Shown here in pieces: positions 55,962-64,000 of a stretch of 64,000 bases of DNA (positions within the stretch are counted from its first letter, which is position 1; each line of letters opens with the position of its first letter). The notes below the pieces were generated by a model. It searched no databases. It saw nothing but the letters and a program-made list of their open reading frames with translations, and was not told where the DNA came from. The position numbers and the translations under genes are program-made. This DNA is from Photobacterium aphoticum. Its GTDB lineage: Bacteria; Pseudomonadota; Gammaproteobacteria; Enterobacterales; Vibrionaceae. Location: positions 45,015 to 109,014 of the forward strand of contig NZ_LDOV01000004.1 in NCBI RefSeq assembly GCF_001029435.1, read 5' to 3'.

Positions 55962-57341
55962 GTGAGCTTTGTTGATAATAACTTTACTGTTCCTCCGCCG
56001 ATCACCGTAGCGAAATTTGGCGGCACCAGTGTAGCCGATCATGCCGCCATGAGCTTGAGTGCAACCATTATTAAGAATAACCCACAAGCAAAAGTGGTCT
56101 TAATCAGTGCGTGCTCTGGCGTAACCAACCTGCTGGTTGAATTAGCAAATGGAATTGCCGATAACGAGCAGCGCTCACAACGGCTACAGCAATTACACAC
56201 CATTCATCAGAACATTCTGAATGATTTAGCTCAGCCAGACAGCGTCGCAGGCGAGATCCACCAGCTGCTATCACAAGTAGCCGCTTTGGCCGAAGAAGCC
56301 GTGTACGCCCCGTCTATTGCGCTCACTGACCAATTGGTCGCGCACGGCGAATTACTTTCCACCTTCTTGTTCACCCAGATCCTGAATGAAATGGGTGCAC
56401 CCGCAACACGCTTTGATATTCGCCCTATCATGCGTACCGACAGCCAGTTTGGTAAAGCCGTTCCGGATGTTGACGCGATCCGCCAACTGGCAGACCAACA
56501 CCTGCAACCGCTGCTTAACGACACCATCATTGTGTCTCAAGGGTTCATTGGCTCCAATGAGCAAGGCCAGACCACCACGCTAGGCCGTGGCGGCAGTGAC
56601 TACAGTGCCGCATTGGTCGCAGAAGCGATTCAGGCCGAGACCCTCGAGATCTGGACGGATGTACCGGGCATGTACAGCACCGACCCACGCATTACCGCCA
56701 ACGCCAAGCCGATCAAAGAAATCAGCTTCAGCGAAGCGTCTGAGATGGCGAACTTCGGTGCAAAGATCCTACACCCGTCGACCCTGCTGCCAGCGGTACG
56801 CCAGAAGATCCCGGTATTTATCGGCTCATCAAAAGCTCCTGAACAAGGTGGCACCTGGATCCGCCAGCATGTGGCACAGCCACCGAAATTCCGTGCATTG
56901 GCATTGCGTTGCAACCAAACCATGGTGACACTGACCAGCCTTAAAATGTTCCAGGCCTACGGCTTCTTGTCTGAAGTCTTCCGCATTCTGGCCGAACATA
57001 AAGTGTCCGTGGATTTGATCACCACCTCTGAAGTAAGTGTCTCGCTGACATTGGATCAGACCGACACCGGTGGTGGTGCGCCGAACCTGCCAGCCGCTGC
57101 CACCGCAGAGCTCAGCAAACTGTGCCGCGTGGAAGTCGAGCAGAACCTGTGTCTGGTTGCCCTGATCGGTAACAAGCTGGGTGATGCCCCTGGCGCGGCC
57201 ACACAAGTGTTTGGTGCACTCGAGCAATACAGCCCTCGCATGATCTGCTTCGGTGCCAGCGCCCACAACCTGTGCTTCCTGGTGAACACCGAAGAATCAC
57301 GTGATGTGGTGAAAACCCTGCACAAAACCTTGTTTGAATAA
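55962..57341 (+). CDS. lysC: lysine-sensitive aspartokinase III
   Basis: Phosphorylates aspartate as the first step to lysine, threonine and methionine. The GTG start follows AGGGAG at 7-8 bases; the riboswitch ends 112 bases upstream. It is a 459-residue monofunctional aspartokinase (E. coli LysC 449). ATP/aspartate kinase motif VAKFGGTSVAD contains Lys18. The C-terminal ACT pair (about 310-459: VSVDLITTSEVSVSL; LVALIGNKLGDAPG) binds lysine. The monofunctional type matches feedback by lysine at both RNA and protein levels. Confidence 0.95.
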   Translation: MSFVDNNFTVPPPITVAKFGGTSVADHAAMSLSATIIKNNPQAKVVLISACSGVTNLLVELANGIADNEQRSQRLQQLHTIHQNILNDLAQPDSVAGEIHQLLSQVAALAEEAVYAPSIALTDQLVAHGELLSTFLFTQILNEMGAPATRFDIRPIMRTDSQFGKAVPDVDAIRQLADQHLQPLLNDTIIVSQGFIGSNEQGQTTTLGRGGSDYSAALVAEAIQAETLEIWTDVPGMYSTDPRITANAKPIKEISFSEASEMANFGAKILHPSTLLPAVRQKIPVFIGSSKAPEQGGTWIRQHVAQPPKFRALALRCNQTMVTLTSLKMFQAYGFLSEVFRILAEHKVSVDLITTSEVSVSLTLDQTDTGGGAPNLPAAATAELSKLCRVEVEQNLCLVALIGNKLGDAPGAATQVFGALEQYSPRMICFGASAHNLCFLVNTEESRDVVKTLHKTLFE

Positions 57342-57392
57342 GCGCGATCAAGAAGCCGTTTAATCAATAAGCGTGCATTGCACATGAAACGT

Positions 57393-57425
57393 AAAAAAGG
57401 CACTCACTGAGTGCCTTTTTGTTTT
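57393..57425. terminator. bidirectional terminator between lysC and metH
   Basis: AAAAAAGGCACTCA and TGAGTGCCTTTTTG around a very short centre; eight GC-containing pairs plus A/T flanks. It serves the convergent lysC and metH. Confidence 0.87.
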
Positions 57426-57462
57426 TCCTTCCCCCGGCCAGATACGGGTTAACTCACCTTCA

Positions 57463-60400
57463 TCAAGACAAGTTCGGCCCCAACCATTTCTCGGCTTCCA
57501 ACGTATCCCAGCCTTTGCGATCCGCGTAGCTGTCACGCTGATCGGCTTGGATCTGGGCGATGGCAAAGTAGCGTGAATCCGGATGAGAGAAATACCACCC
57601 CGATACCGACGCCCCCGGCCACATGGCGTAGCTGGTCGTCAGTGACATACCGATGGTTTCCTCGACCTTCAATAACGCCCACAGACTGCCTTTTTCGGTA
57701 TGCTCCGGACAGGCCGGATACCCAGGAGCCGGGCGGATCCCTTGGTACTTCTCACGGATCAACTCATCGTTCGACAAGTTTTCATCGCCGGCATACCCCC
57801 ATACCACTTTACGTACGTGCTCATGCAGGTATTCTGCAAAGGCTTCGGCCAGACGATCCGCCACCGCTTGGATCATGATCGCATTGTAATCATCCCCTTG
57901 CGCTTTATAGGCATCGGCCAGCTCACGCTCTCCTATCCCGCCGGTCACCGCAAACGCGCCAATCCAATCGGGCTTACCGCTCTCTTTCGGTGCAATGTAA
58001 TCCGACAAACAGTAGTTAAACCCTTTTGGCTTCTCCGTTTGCTGGCGCAGGTTATGCAGTACCTGAGCCACCTCCGTGCGGGACTCATCGGTGTACACTT
58101 CGATATCATCACCGACGCTAGCCGCCGGGAATAACCCACACATGCCGCGCGCTCTCAGTAACCCTTCCTGTTCAACGCGATCCAACAGATCATTGGCATC
58201 CTTAAACAGGCGCTTAGCCTCTTCCCCGACTTCTTCATGCTCCAAAATCGCCGGGTATTTACCGACCAAAGACCAGGTCATGAAAAACGGTGTCCAGTCG
58301 ATATAACGGCGTAAGGTCGCCACATCCATCTCATCAAAGACATGGCTCCCCGGCTGCGCCGGTACCGGTGGCGTATAAGCCGCCCAGTCGATCGCGACTT
58401 TATTGGCACGCGCCGCCTCCAGTGTGACCGGTTTAGTGCGCGGACGCTTGCGGGCATGCTGCTCACGCACCACGTCATAATCCGCCTGTAGCTTTTCCAC
58501 AAACGCTGGCTTGAGGGTGTCTGACAGCAGTGATGAACACACACCAACGGCACGTGAAGCGTTATTCACATACACCACCGGCTGCTGGTAATTTTGCTCA
58601 ATCTTAACCGCCGTATGGGCTTTCGAAGTGGTCGCACCGCCAATGAGTAGCGGCAAATCAAACCCTTGGCGCTCCATCTCTTTGGCCACATGCACCATTT
58701 CATCCAGTGAAGGGGTGATCAATCCTGACAGACCAATGATGTCGACATTTTCTTCTTTGGCAACTTTGAGGATTTTCTCGCACGGTACCATCACGCCCAA
58801 ATCGATGATTTCGTAGTTATTACACTGCAGTACCACCCCGACAATGTTTTTGCCGATGTCATGCACATCACCTTTTACCGTGGCCAGCAAGATCTTACCG
58901 TTGGATGAACCGGCTTGTTTTTCCTTGTTGATGAAAGGCTCTAAGTGAGCGACAGCCTGCTTCATTACACGGGCGGATTTCACCACCTGTGGCAGGAACA
59001 TCTTACCCTCACCAAACAGATCGCCCACCACGTTCATGCCATCCATGAGCGGGCCTTCTATCACTTCCAGCGGCTTAGCCGCCTTCACGCGGGCTTCTTC
59101 CGTATCTGCCACAATGAACTCTGTCAGGCCTTTCACCAAGGCATGCTCGAGGCGCTTTTCTACCGGCCAGGTGCGCCATTCCAGCGCAGAGGCATCTTCT
59201 TCTTTGCCGACGTCTTTACCGGCATATTCCGCAGCGATATCAAGTAAACGTTCCGTACTGTCAGAGCGGCGATTCAGCACCACATCTTCCACGGCTTCAC
59301 GCAGTTTATCCGGTACGTTGTCGTAAATTTCCAACTGGCCGGCATTGACGATCCCCATGTCCATCCCGTTCTTGAAACAGTGATAGAGGAATACGGCATG
59401 GATCGCTTCACGCACATAGTTATTGCCACGGAACGAGAAGGACACATTCGATACGCCACCGGAAATCATCGCATGCGGCAAATCACGTTTGATATCAGCC
59501 ACCGCTTCAATGAAGTCCACCGCATAGTTGTTGTGTTCTTCAATCCCGGTCGCGACCGCAAAAATATTGGGATCGAAAATGACATCTTCCGGCGGAAAGC
59601 CTACTTCATCCACCAGAATGCGATAAGCGTTAGTACAGATCTCCAACTTACGGGCACGGGTTTCTGCCTGACCCACTTCATCAAAGGCCATGACAATCAC
59701 TGCCGCGCCATAGCGACGGATCAACTTGGCCTGCTCAACAAACTTGGCTTTGCCTTCTTTAAGCGAGATGGAGTTCACGATCCCCTTGCCCTGAATGCAT
59801 TTCAAGCCCGCTTCAATCACTTCCCACTTCGAGGAGTCGACCATGACCGGGACTTTGGAGATTTCTGGCTCTGACGCACACAGGTTAAGGAAGCGCACCA
59901 TGCAGGCTTCAGCATCCAACATCCCCTCATCCATGTTGATATCGATGATCTGGGCGCCGTTTTCCACCTGTTGACGAGCCACTTCCAGCGCTTCGTCGTA
60001 TTGCTCCTCTTTAATGAGGCGCTTAAAGCGGGCTGAGCCGGTCACGTTTGTACGCTCACCGACGTTAATGAACAAGGTCTCTTTTTCAATGGTCAGCGGC
60101 TCCAGCCCCGACAAGCGACACGCCACCGGAATATCCGGCAACACACGTGGCGCTATCGTCTCAGTCACTTGCGCCATCTGGCGAATGTGCTCTGGCGTGG
60201 TACCACAACAGCCGCCAATCAGGTTCAAAAAGCCGCTTTCCGCCCACTCTTTCACATGCTCCGCCATGTCTTCCGGTGACAAGTCATACTCGCCAAAGGC
60301 ATTGGGCAGGCCGGCATTAGGGTGCGCGGAGACCGCACATTCAGAAATACGGGAAAGCTCTTCCACATACGGGCGCAACTCATCCGGGCCTAATGCACAG

Positions 60401-61146
60401 TTCAGGCCAAACGAGATCGGCTTAACATGGCGCAAAGCATTGTAAAACGCTTCGGTGGTTTGCCCTGACAGAGTACGGCCAGAAGCATCAGTAATGGTGC
60501 CGGAAATCATCACAGGCAGGCTGAAACCGAGCTCATCGAACACGCTCTCTACTGCGAAAGCACACGCTTTGGCATTGAGGGTATCGAAAATGGTTTCGAT
60601 CAAGATAAGATCTACGCCCCCCTGGATCAGGGCGCGGGTCGATTCAGAGTACGCCTCCACGAGCTCATCAAACGTGACGTTACGGTAGCCCGGATCATTC
60701 ACGTCCGGTGAAATCGAACAGGTGCGGTTCGTCGGGCCTAAGACCCCGGCGACAAAACGGGGTTTCTCTGGCGTTTTTGCCGTCCATGCATCGGCTGCTG
60801 CCCGGGCCAATTGCGCTGCCACCAAGTTAATTTCCGCACTCAGGCTTTCCATATCGTAGTCAGCCATGGCGATGGTGGTCGCATTGAAGGTGTTGGTTTC
60901 CAGAATATCGGCCCCCGCTTCCAGGTAAGCGGTATGAATATCCTGAATGAGTTGCGGCTGAGTCAGCACCAGCAGATCGTTATTGCCTTTCAGATCTGAA
61001 GGCCAGTCTGCAAAGCGCGTCCCACGATAATCCTGCTCATCGAGTTTATAACCCTGGATCATGGTGCCCATCCCACCATCTATGATCAGGATCTGCTCAC
61101 CAATCCGCTTTTGAAGTACATCCTTGCTCGTCAACACCACATTCAT
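57463..61146 (-). CDS. metH: cobalamin-dependent methionine synthase
   Basis: Transfers a methyl group from methyltetrahydrofolate to homocysteine using methylcobalamin. It is 1227 residues, exactly the E. coli MetH length. Modules in order: homocysteine-binding barrel ([15 protein letters not shown] and [14 protein letters not shown] supply the zinc cysteines), pterin-binding domain (about 355-620; [15 protein letters not shown]), cap and cobalamin-binding domain with the [11 protein letters not shown] axial-histidine motif near residue 755-765, and the AdoMet reactivation domain with [21 protein letters not shown] precedes the ATG. A MetJ-like box lies 48 bases upstream. Confidence 0.98.
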   Translation of the reverse strand: MNVVLTSKDVLQKRIGEQILIIDGGMGTMIQGYKLDEQDYRGTRFADWPSDLKGNNDLLVLTQPQLIQDIHTAYLEAGADILETNTFNATTIAMADYDMESLSAEINLVAAQLARAAADAWTAKTPEKPRFVAGVLGPTNRTCSISPDVNDPGYRNVTFDELVEAYSESTRALIQGGVDLILIETIFDTLNAKACAFAVESVFDELGFSLPVMISGTITDASGRTLSGQTTEAFYNALRHVKPISFGLNCALGPDELRPYVEELSRISECAVSAHPNAGLPNAFGEYDLSPEDMAEHVKEWAESGFLNLIGGCCGTTPEHIRQMAQVTETIAPRVLPDIPVACRLSGLEPLTIEKETLFINVGERTNVTGSARFKRLIKEEQYDEALEVARQQVENGAQIIDINMDEGMLDAEACMVRFLNLCASEPEISKVPVMVDSSKWEVIEAGLKCIQGKGIVNSISLKEGKAKFVEQAKLIRRYGAAVIVMAFDEVGQAETRARKLEICTNAYRILVDEVGFPPEDVIFDPNIFAVATGIEEHNNYAVDFIEAVADIKRDLPHAMISGGVSNVSFSFRGNNYVREAIHAVFLYHCFKNGMDMGIVNAGQLEIYDNVPDKLREAVEDVVLNRRSDSTERLLDIAAEYAGKDVGKEEDASALEWRTWPVEKRLEHALVKGLTEFIVADTEEARVKAAKPLEVIEGPLMDGMNVVGDLFGEGKMFLPQVVKSARVMKQAVAHLEPFINKEKQAGSSNGKILLATVKGDVHDIGKNIVGVVLQCNNYEIIDLGVMVPCEKILKVAKEENVDIIGLSGLITPSLDEMVHVAKEMERQGFDLPLLIGGATTSKAHTAVKIEQNYQQPVVYVNNASRAVGVCSSLLSDTLKPAFVEKLQADYDVVREQHARKRPRTKPVTLEAARANKVAIDWAAYTPPVPAQPGSHVFDEMDVATLRRYIDWTPFFMTWSLVGKYPAILEHEEVGEEAKRLFKDANDLLDRVEQEGLLRARGMCGLFPAASVGDDIEVYTDESRTEVAQVLHNLRQQTEKPKGFNYCLSDYIAPKESGKPDWIGAFAVTGGIGERELADAYKAQGDDYNAIMIQAVADRLAEAFAEYLHEHVRKVVWGYAGDENLSNDELIREKYQGIRPAPGYPACPEHTEKGSLWALLKVEETIGMSLTTSYAMWPGASVSGWYFSHPDSRYFAIAQIQADQRDSYADRKGWDTLEAEKWLGPNLS

Positions 61147-61193
61147 CCTTCCATTAATGTTACAGCTATGTCACATCCTACCATAGCGATGAT

Positions 61194-61217
61194 GGAAATC
61201 TAGACGTCTATTTACAG
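61194..61217. promoter_or_regulatory. MetJ operator (met box) between metH and the antiporter gene
   Basis: A perfect 8-base met box AGACGTCT (61202-61209), flanked by less perfect repeats GGAAATCT and ATTTACAG in register. MetJ bound with AdoMet should repress metH. The site also lies upstream of the divergent antiporter gene, at a greater distance. Confidence 0.7.
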
Positions 61218-61334
61218 TCAATGTGAATAAATAATGTCATTTATCGATAAATAATCTGTCGCTATCGGTATAGGATGGTTTTATATTTTATTACAATTGA
61301 ATGCTTTACTTAGCTGCCATATCGAGGTCACGGA

Positions 61335-62621
61335 ATGTCTGTCTACAGCACTCTCTGTTTTCTTGCCGCTGCCGCAATGCTGATTGCCTTTATAAACAGC
61401 AAAATCGGTAAGATGCAGACCACTATCGCCATCACTGCCGGTGCATTGATCCTCTCACTTTTTATCATCATTGCCGGTCAAAGTGGCTGGTTCCATCTCG
61501 ACACCATTGCTGCCGAACAACTGGCGGAAATCAATTTTGAAGACTTCCTGCTTAAAGGGATCCTCGGTTTCTTATTGTTTGCTGGCGGGTTAGGGATCAA
61601 GCTCCCCCACCTCGAAGATCAAAAGTGGGAAATCACCACGCTGGCACTCGGGGCCACCCTGTTCTCCACCTTCTTCATTGGGGGCGCATTATGGGGGATT
61701 TGCCAAGCGCTCGGGATCCCGTTAGATCTCATCTACTGTTTGCTGTTCGGTGCCCTTATCTCTCCTACTGACCCGATTGCTGTTCTGGCTATCGTCAAAA
61801 AACTCCACGCCCCTAAACGTATCTCAACCCAAATTGAAGGGGAATCCCTGTTCAATGATGGTTTCGGCCTGGTTATCTTCGTCACCCTCTTCACGATTGC
61901 CTTTGGCGATGAAGCCCCTACCGTATTAGGCGTCGGCCAACTCTTCCTGCAAGAAGCGATCGGCGGTATCGTCTACGGCTTTGTACTGGGTCTGGCGTTC
62001 CATTATTTGATCAGCGCCACCAACGACCACTCGATGGAATTGCTACTGACCTTGGGGATCCCAACGGCAGGTTATGCTTTGGCAGAAGTGCTGCATGTCT
62101 CAGGCCCATTAGCGATGGTGGTTGCCGGTATCATGATCGGTAACTGGACGCGCTATATCGGCTTTTCTAAAGAGAGTGAAGCTCACCTGGATCACTTCTG
62201 GGAATTGGTGGACGAGTTCTTAAACGGCGTGTTGTTCTTGCTGATCGGTATGAGCATGCTGCTGTTTACCTTCCACAAAGAAGACTGGATCTTAATGGTG
62301 CTGGCTGTGCCATTGGTTCTGCTCGGCCGCTACCTCAGCGTAAAACTGGCCTACGTTGGCTTTCACCGCTACCGCGACTACAACCCGATGTCTGTCAGCA
62401 TCCTGACGTGGGGCGGCTTACGTGGCGGCCTGGCGCTTGCCATGGCGATGGCTATCCCTGCGGGGGTCATGGTGATCCCAGAGAAGAACATCGATGTCCG
62501 TGAGATCATTCTGGTAATGACCTATTCCGTTGTGGTGTTCTCGATTTTGATCCAAGGCTCAACCATTGTACCGTTGATCAATAAAGCCAAAGCGTGGGAA
62601 GCCAATCGCAATAAAGCGTAA
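61335..62621 (+). CDS. NhaP-type Na+/H+ (CPA1) antiporter
   Basis: A 428-residue inner-membrane cation/proton antiporter with about twelve or thirteen helices. CPA1 motifs: ISPTDPIAVLAIVKK, EGESLFNDGFGLVIF with the Asn-Asp ion-binding pair, and WGGLRGGLALAMAM. It lacks a large cytoplasmic C-terminal domain. GAGGTCACGGA precedes the ATG. The gene is divergent from metH. In vibrios, homologues at this locus are annotated as Na+/H+ antiporters; ion preference is inferred only from the family. Confidence 0.9.
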   Translation: MSVYSTLCFLAAAAMLIAFINSKIGKMQTTIAITAGALILSLFIIIAGQSGWFHLDTIAAEQLAEINFEDFLLKGILGFLLFAGGLGIKLPHLEDQKWEITTLALGATLFSTFFIGGALWGICQALGIPLDLIYCLLFGALISPTDPIAVLAIVKKLHAPKRISTQIEGESLFNDGFGLVIFVTLFTIAFGDEAPTVLGVGQLFLQEAIGGIVYGFVLGLAFHYLISATNDHSMELLLTLGIPTAGYALAEVLHVSGPLAMVVAGIMIGNWTRYIGFSKESEAHLDHFWELVDEFLNGVLFLLIGMSMLLFTFHKEDWILMVLAVPLVLLGRYLSVKLAYVGFHRYRDYNPMSVSILTWGGLRGGLALAMAMAIPAGVMVIPEKNIDVREIILVMTYSVVVFSILIQGSTIVPLINKAKAWEANRNKA

Positions 62622-62637
62622 TCCATAGAAAACGCAT

Positions 62638-62664
62638 AAAGGCCTGTCAGTGACAGGCCTTTTT
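62638..62664. terminator. bidirectional terminator between the antiporter gene and metA
   Basis: AAAGGCCTGTCA and TGACAGGCCTTTTTT around a one-base centre (functional loop three to five bases). It ends the antiporter transcript (plus) and metA (minus). Confidence 0.9.
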
Positions 62665-62677
62665 TGTATGTATCGCA

Positions 62678-63619
62678 TTATTCGTCTTTGGTAAAGTTCG
62701 CTTCAGAGAACCGATCCAAATCATACGGTGTTTGCTGGTACACGCAGTAATTCAGCCAATTGGCAAACAACAAATGCCCATGGCTACGCCAGCTGGCGAT
62801 CGGTGGCTGTTCCGGATCATTATTCGGGTAGTAGTTCACCGGGATCATCGGCTCCATACCTTCACCGGTATCGCGCATATACTCATTATGCAACGTATCC
62901 ACGTCATACTCTGGGTGACCGGTGACAAATACATTACGTTTATCTTTCGTCGCCGCCAAATACACACCAGCCTGCTCCGAAGTGGCAAGAATGTCTAAAT
63001 CTGTGTGTTCTTCAAGATAGGCAGGCGAGAAGTCCGCATAACGCGAATGAGGCGCCAGGAAAGAATCATCAAAGCCACGTAGGAGTGGATGGTGACAATC
63101 TAACGTACGGTGCGTGTAGACGCCTGAGAGCTTGTTCTTACGGGTACGTTTCGGTAAATCATAGAGCAGCTTCAGACCAGCCTGTGCGGCCCAACAGACG
63201 AAAAGGGTGGAGGTCACATGCTCCTTCGCCCAAGCCATGATGGTTTGGATCTCTTCCCAATACAGCACGTCTTCAAATTGCACCAAACCCAGCGGTGCCC
63301 CGGTGACAATCAAGCCATCAAAATTACGGTCTTTTACCATCTCAAACTGACGATAGAAGGTATCCAGATGCTCCGTCGGCGTATTCTTGGTCGGCCGGTT
63401 ATCAATACGCAACAGTTCAATATCAACCTGTAGAGGCGTGTTAGAGAGCAGGCGAAGAAATTGCGTTTCCGTCTCAATCTTCTTCGGCATGAGGTTCAAT
63501 AACAAGACCTTCAGCGGACGAATTTCCTGACTGGCCGCCCGAGCCTCTGACATGACAAATATGTTTTCGCTCCGCAATACATCTGTCGCAGGCAGGCGAT
63601 CTGGGATCTTGATGGGCAT
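62678..63619 (-). CDS. metA: homoserine O-succinyltransferase
   Basis: Activates homoserine for methionine synthesis. The 313-residue protein (E. coli 309) has the catalytic Cys142 in [10 protein letters not shown], His235 and Glu237 in TGHPEYD. Residue 111 is Gly (in GAPLGLVQF), the residue associated with succinyl-CoA rather than acetyl-CoA use, so it should be a succinyltransferase as in E. coli. A strong AAGGAGT lies before the ATG. Two tandem met boxes upstream imply MetJ repression. With metH and lysC it forms a cluster of aspartate-family genes. Confidence 0.95.
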   Translation of the reverse strand: MPIKIPDRLPATDVLRSENIFVMSEARAASQEIRPLKVLLLNLMPKKIETETQFLRLLSNTPLQVDIELLRIDNRPTKNTPTEHLDTFYRQFEMVKDRNFDGLIVTGAPLGLVQFEDVLYWEEIQTIMAWAKEHVTSTLFVCWAAQAGLKLLYDLPKRTRKNKLSGVYTHRTLDCHHPLLRGFDDSFLAPHSRYADFSPAYLEEHTDLDILATSEQAGVYLAATKDKRNVFVTGHPEYDVDTLHNEYMRDTGEGMEPMIPVNYYPNNDPEQPPIASWRSHGHLLFANWLNYCVYQQTPYDLDRFSEANFTKDE

Positions 63620-63676
63620 CTGAGTTTACTCCTTAAACATAGAACCGGGTGACGTCAGGCAAACCGAAAGAAGTTT

Positions 63677-63692
63677 AGACGTCCAGATATCC
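63677..63692 (-). promoter_or_regulatory. tandem MetJ boxes upstream of metA
   Basis: Two adjacent 8-mers AGACGTCC and AGATATCC match the met box AGACGTCT in seven and five positions. They start 58 bases upstream of the metA ATG, where an operator is expected. The remaining 150 bases up to the rRNA terminator are AT- and purine-rich and hold nothing else I recognise. Confidence 0.7.
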
Positions 63693-63822
63693 AAATAAAA
63701 CTATAAGAGTTTCAGATCACATGCAAGAAAAACAGGGTAAAAAGAATTGAAGCAAACACAGGGATGATGAAGAAATTTAATAACAGGAAGGGGAGAAGAG
63801 AGAAAGTTACAAAGGATAGAAA

Positions 63823-63852
63823 TGAAAAAACCCAGCCGTAGGCTGGGTTTTA
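63823..63852 (-). terminator. rRNA operon terminator
   Basis: AAAACCCAGCC, loop on the minus strand TAC, GGCTGGGTTTTTTC, following directly after the 5S rRNA. An 11-bp stem and T-run on the minus strand; it separates the rRNA operon from metA transcribed in the same direction. Confidence 0.92.
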
Positions 63853-63856
63853 AAGG

Positions 63857-63976
63857 GGATTCAGCAATGTCCTACTCTCACATGGGGAGGCCCCACACTA
63901 CCATCGGCGCTGTTACGTTTCACTACTGAGTTCGGCATGGGATCAGGTGGGTCCATAACGCTATGGTCGCCAAGCA
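63857..63976 (-). rRNA. rrf: 5S ribosomal RNA
   Basis: Read on the minus strand the sequence begins TGCTTGGCGACCATAGCG and contains CCACCTGATCCCATGCCGAA, then AGCGCCGATGGTAGTGTGGG and GAGAGTAGGACA. All 5S landmark loops are present and Vibrio-like. The 3' end is assigned by analogy because the last bases (ATTGCTGAATCC) pair poorly with the 5' end. The 5' end lies 24 bases from the window edge, so the 23S and 16S genes are expected to the right. Confidence 0.95.
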
Positions 63977-64000
63977 AATTCGTTTATTTACCGCCTTGGC

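Overview
The window looks like core chromosome of a gamma-proteobacterium of the family Vibrionaceae. The evidence is a complete mannose-sensitive haemagglutinin (MSHA) type IV pilus locus, mshI to mshQ, lying between csrD and mreBCD. Next to it is an ssb/uvrA/PglL-ligase/aminotransferase/lysC/metH/Na+-H+ antiporter block in the order I remember from Vibrio cholerae, and there is a Vibrio-like 5S rRNA at the right edge. Base composition by eye is slightly above half G+C, which fits a higher-GC member of the family; I cannot name the genus. I saw no insertion sequence, prophage, integron or CRISPR array. No long gene is visibly broken.

Layout. 1-3.8 kb (minus): murA (cut by the left edge), ibaG and the mlaFEDCB lipid-transport operon. 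4.3-12.1 kb (plus): yrbG-kdsD-kdsC-lptC-lptA-lptB-rpoN-hpf-ptsN-rapZ-npr, which combines Kdo synthesis, LPS export and the sigma-54/PTS-Ntr genes. 12.3-18.3 kb: the Mg2+ channel gene mgtE behind a structured leader, then pmbA, darP, tldD and a nitrilase-family amidase. 18.4-26.9 kb (minus): yhdP, rng, maf, mreD, mreC, mreB. 27.0-43.75 kb (minus): the MSHA genes. They divide into an assembly half (mshI,J,K,L,M,N,E,G,F) and a pilin half (mshB,A,C,D,O,P,Q). 43.9-48.4 kb: csrD, a LysR regulator and a Fur-box-controlled multi-pass metal exporter. 48.7-54.2 kb: ssb, uvrA and a PglL-type O-oligosaccharyltransferase. 54.3-63.6 kb: a class V aminotransferase, a lysine riboswitch with lysC, metH and metA (both with MetJ boxes) and an NhaP-type antiporter. 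63.8-64 kb: the 3' end of an rRNA operon (5S and terminator).

Function. Most of the left half concerns the envelope: peptidoglycan precursor, outer-membrane lipid asymmetry, LPS, cell shape and the YhdP lipid-transfer protein. The MSHA locus builds a retractable surface pilus. Its extension ATPase MshE carries the c-di-GMP-binding MshEN motifs, and the neighbouring CsrD is a degenerate GGDEF/EAL protein. The right half groups aspartate-family amino-acid genes (lysC, metA, metH) under a lysine riboswitch and probable MetJ control.

Most worth following up: an unclassified three-way-junction RNA in front of mgtE; AT-rich patches confined to the C-terminal or surface-exposed halves of mshF, mshA and mshQ; two strong hairpins between mshA and mshC; the Fur box on the -35 element of the metal exporter; a possible 24-residue small protein between mlaF and yrbG; and a 5S rRNA with a weakened terminal helix.
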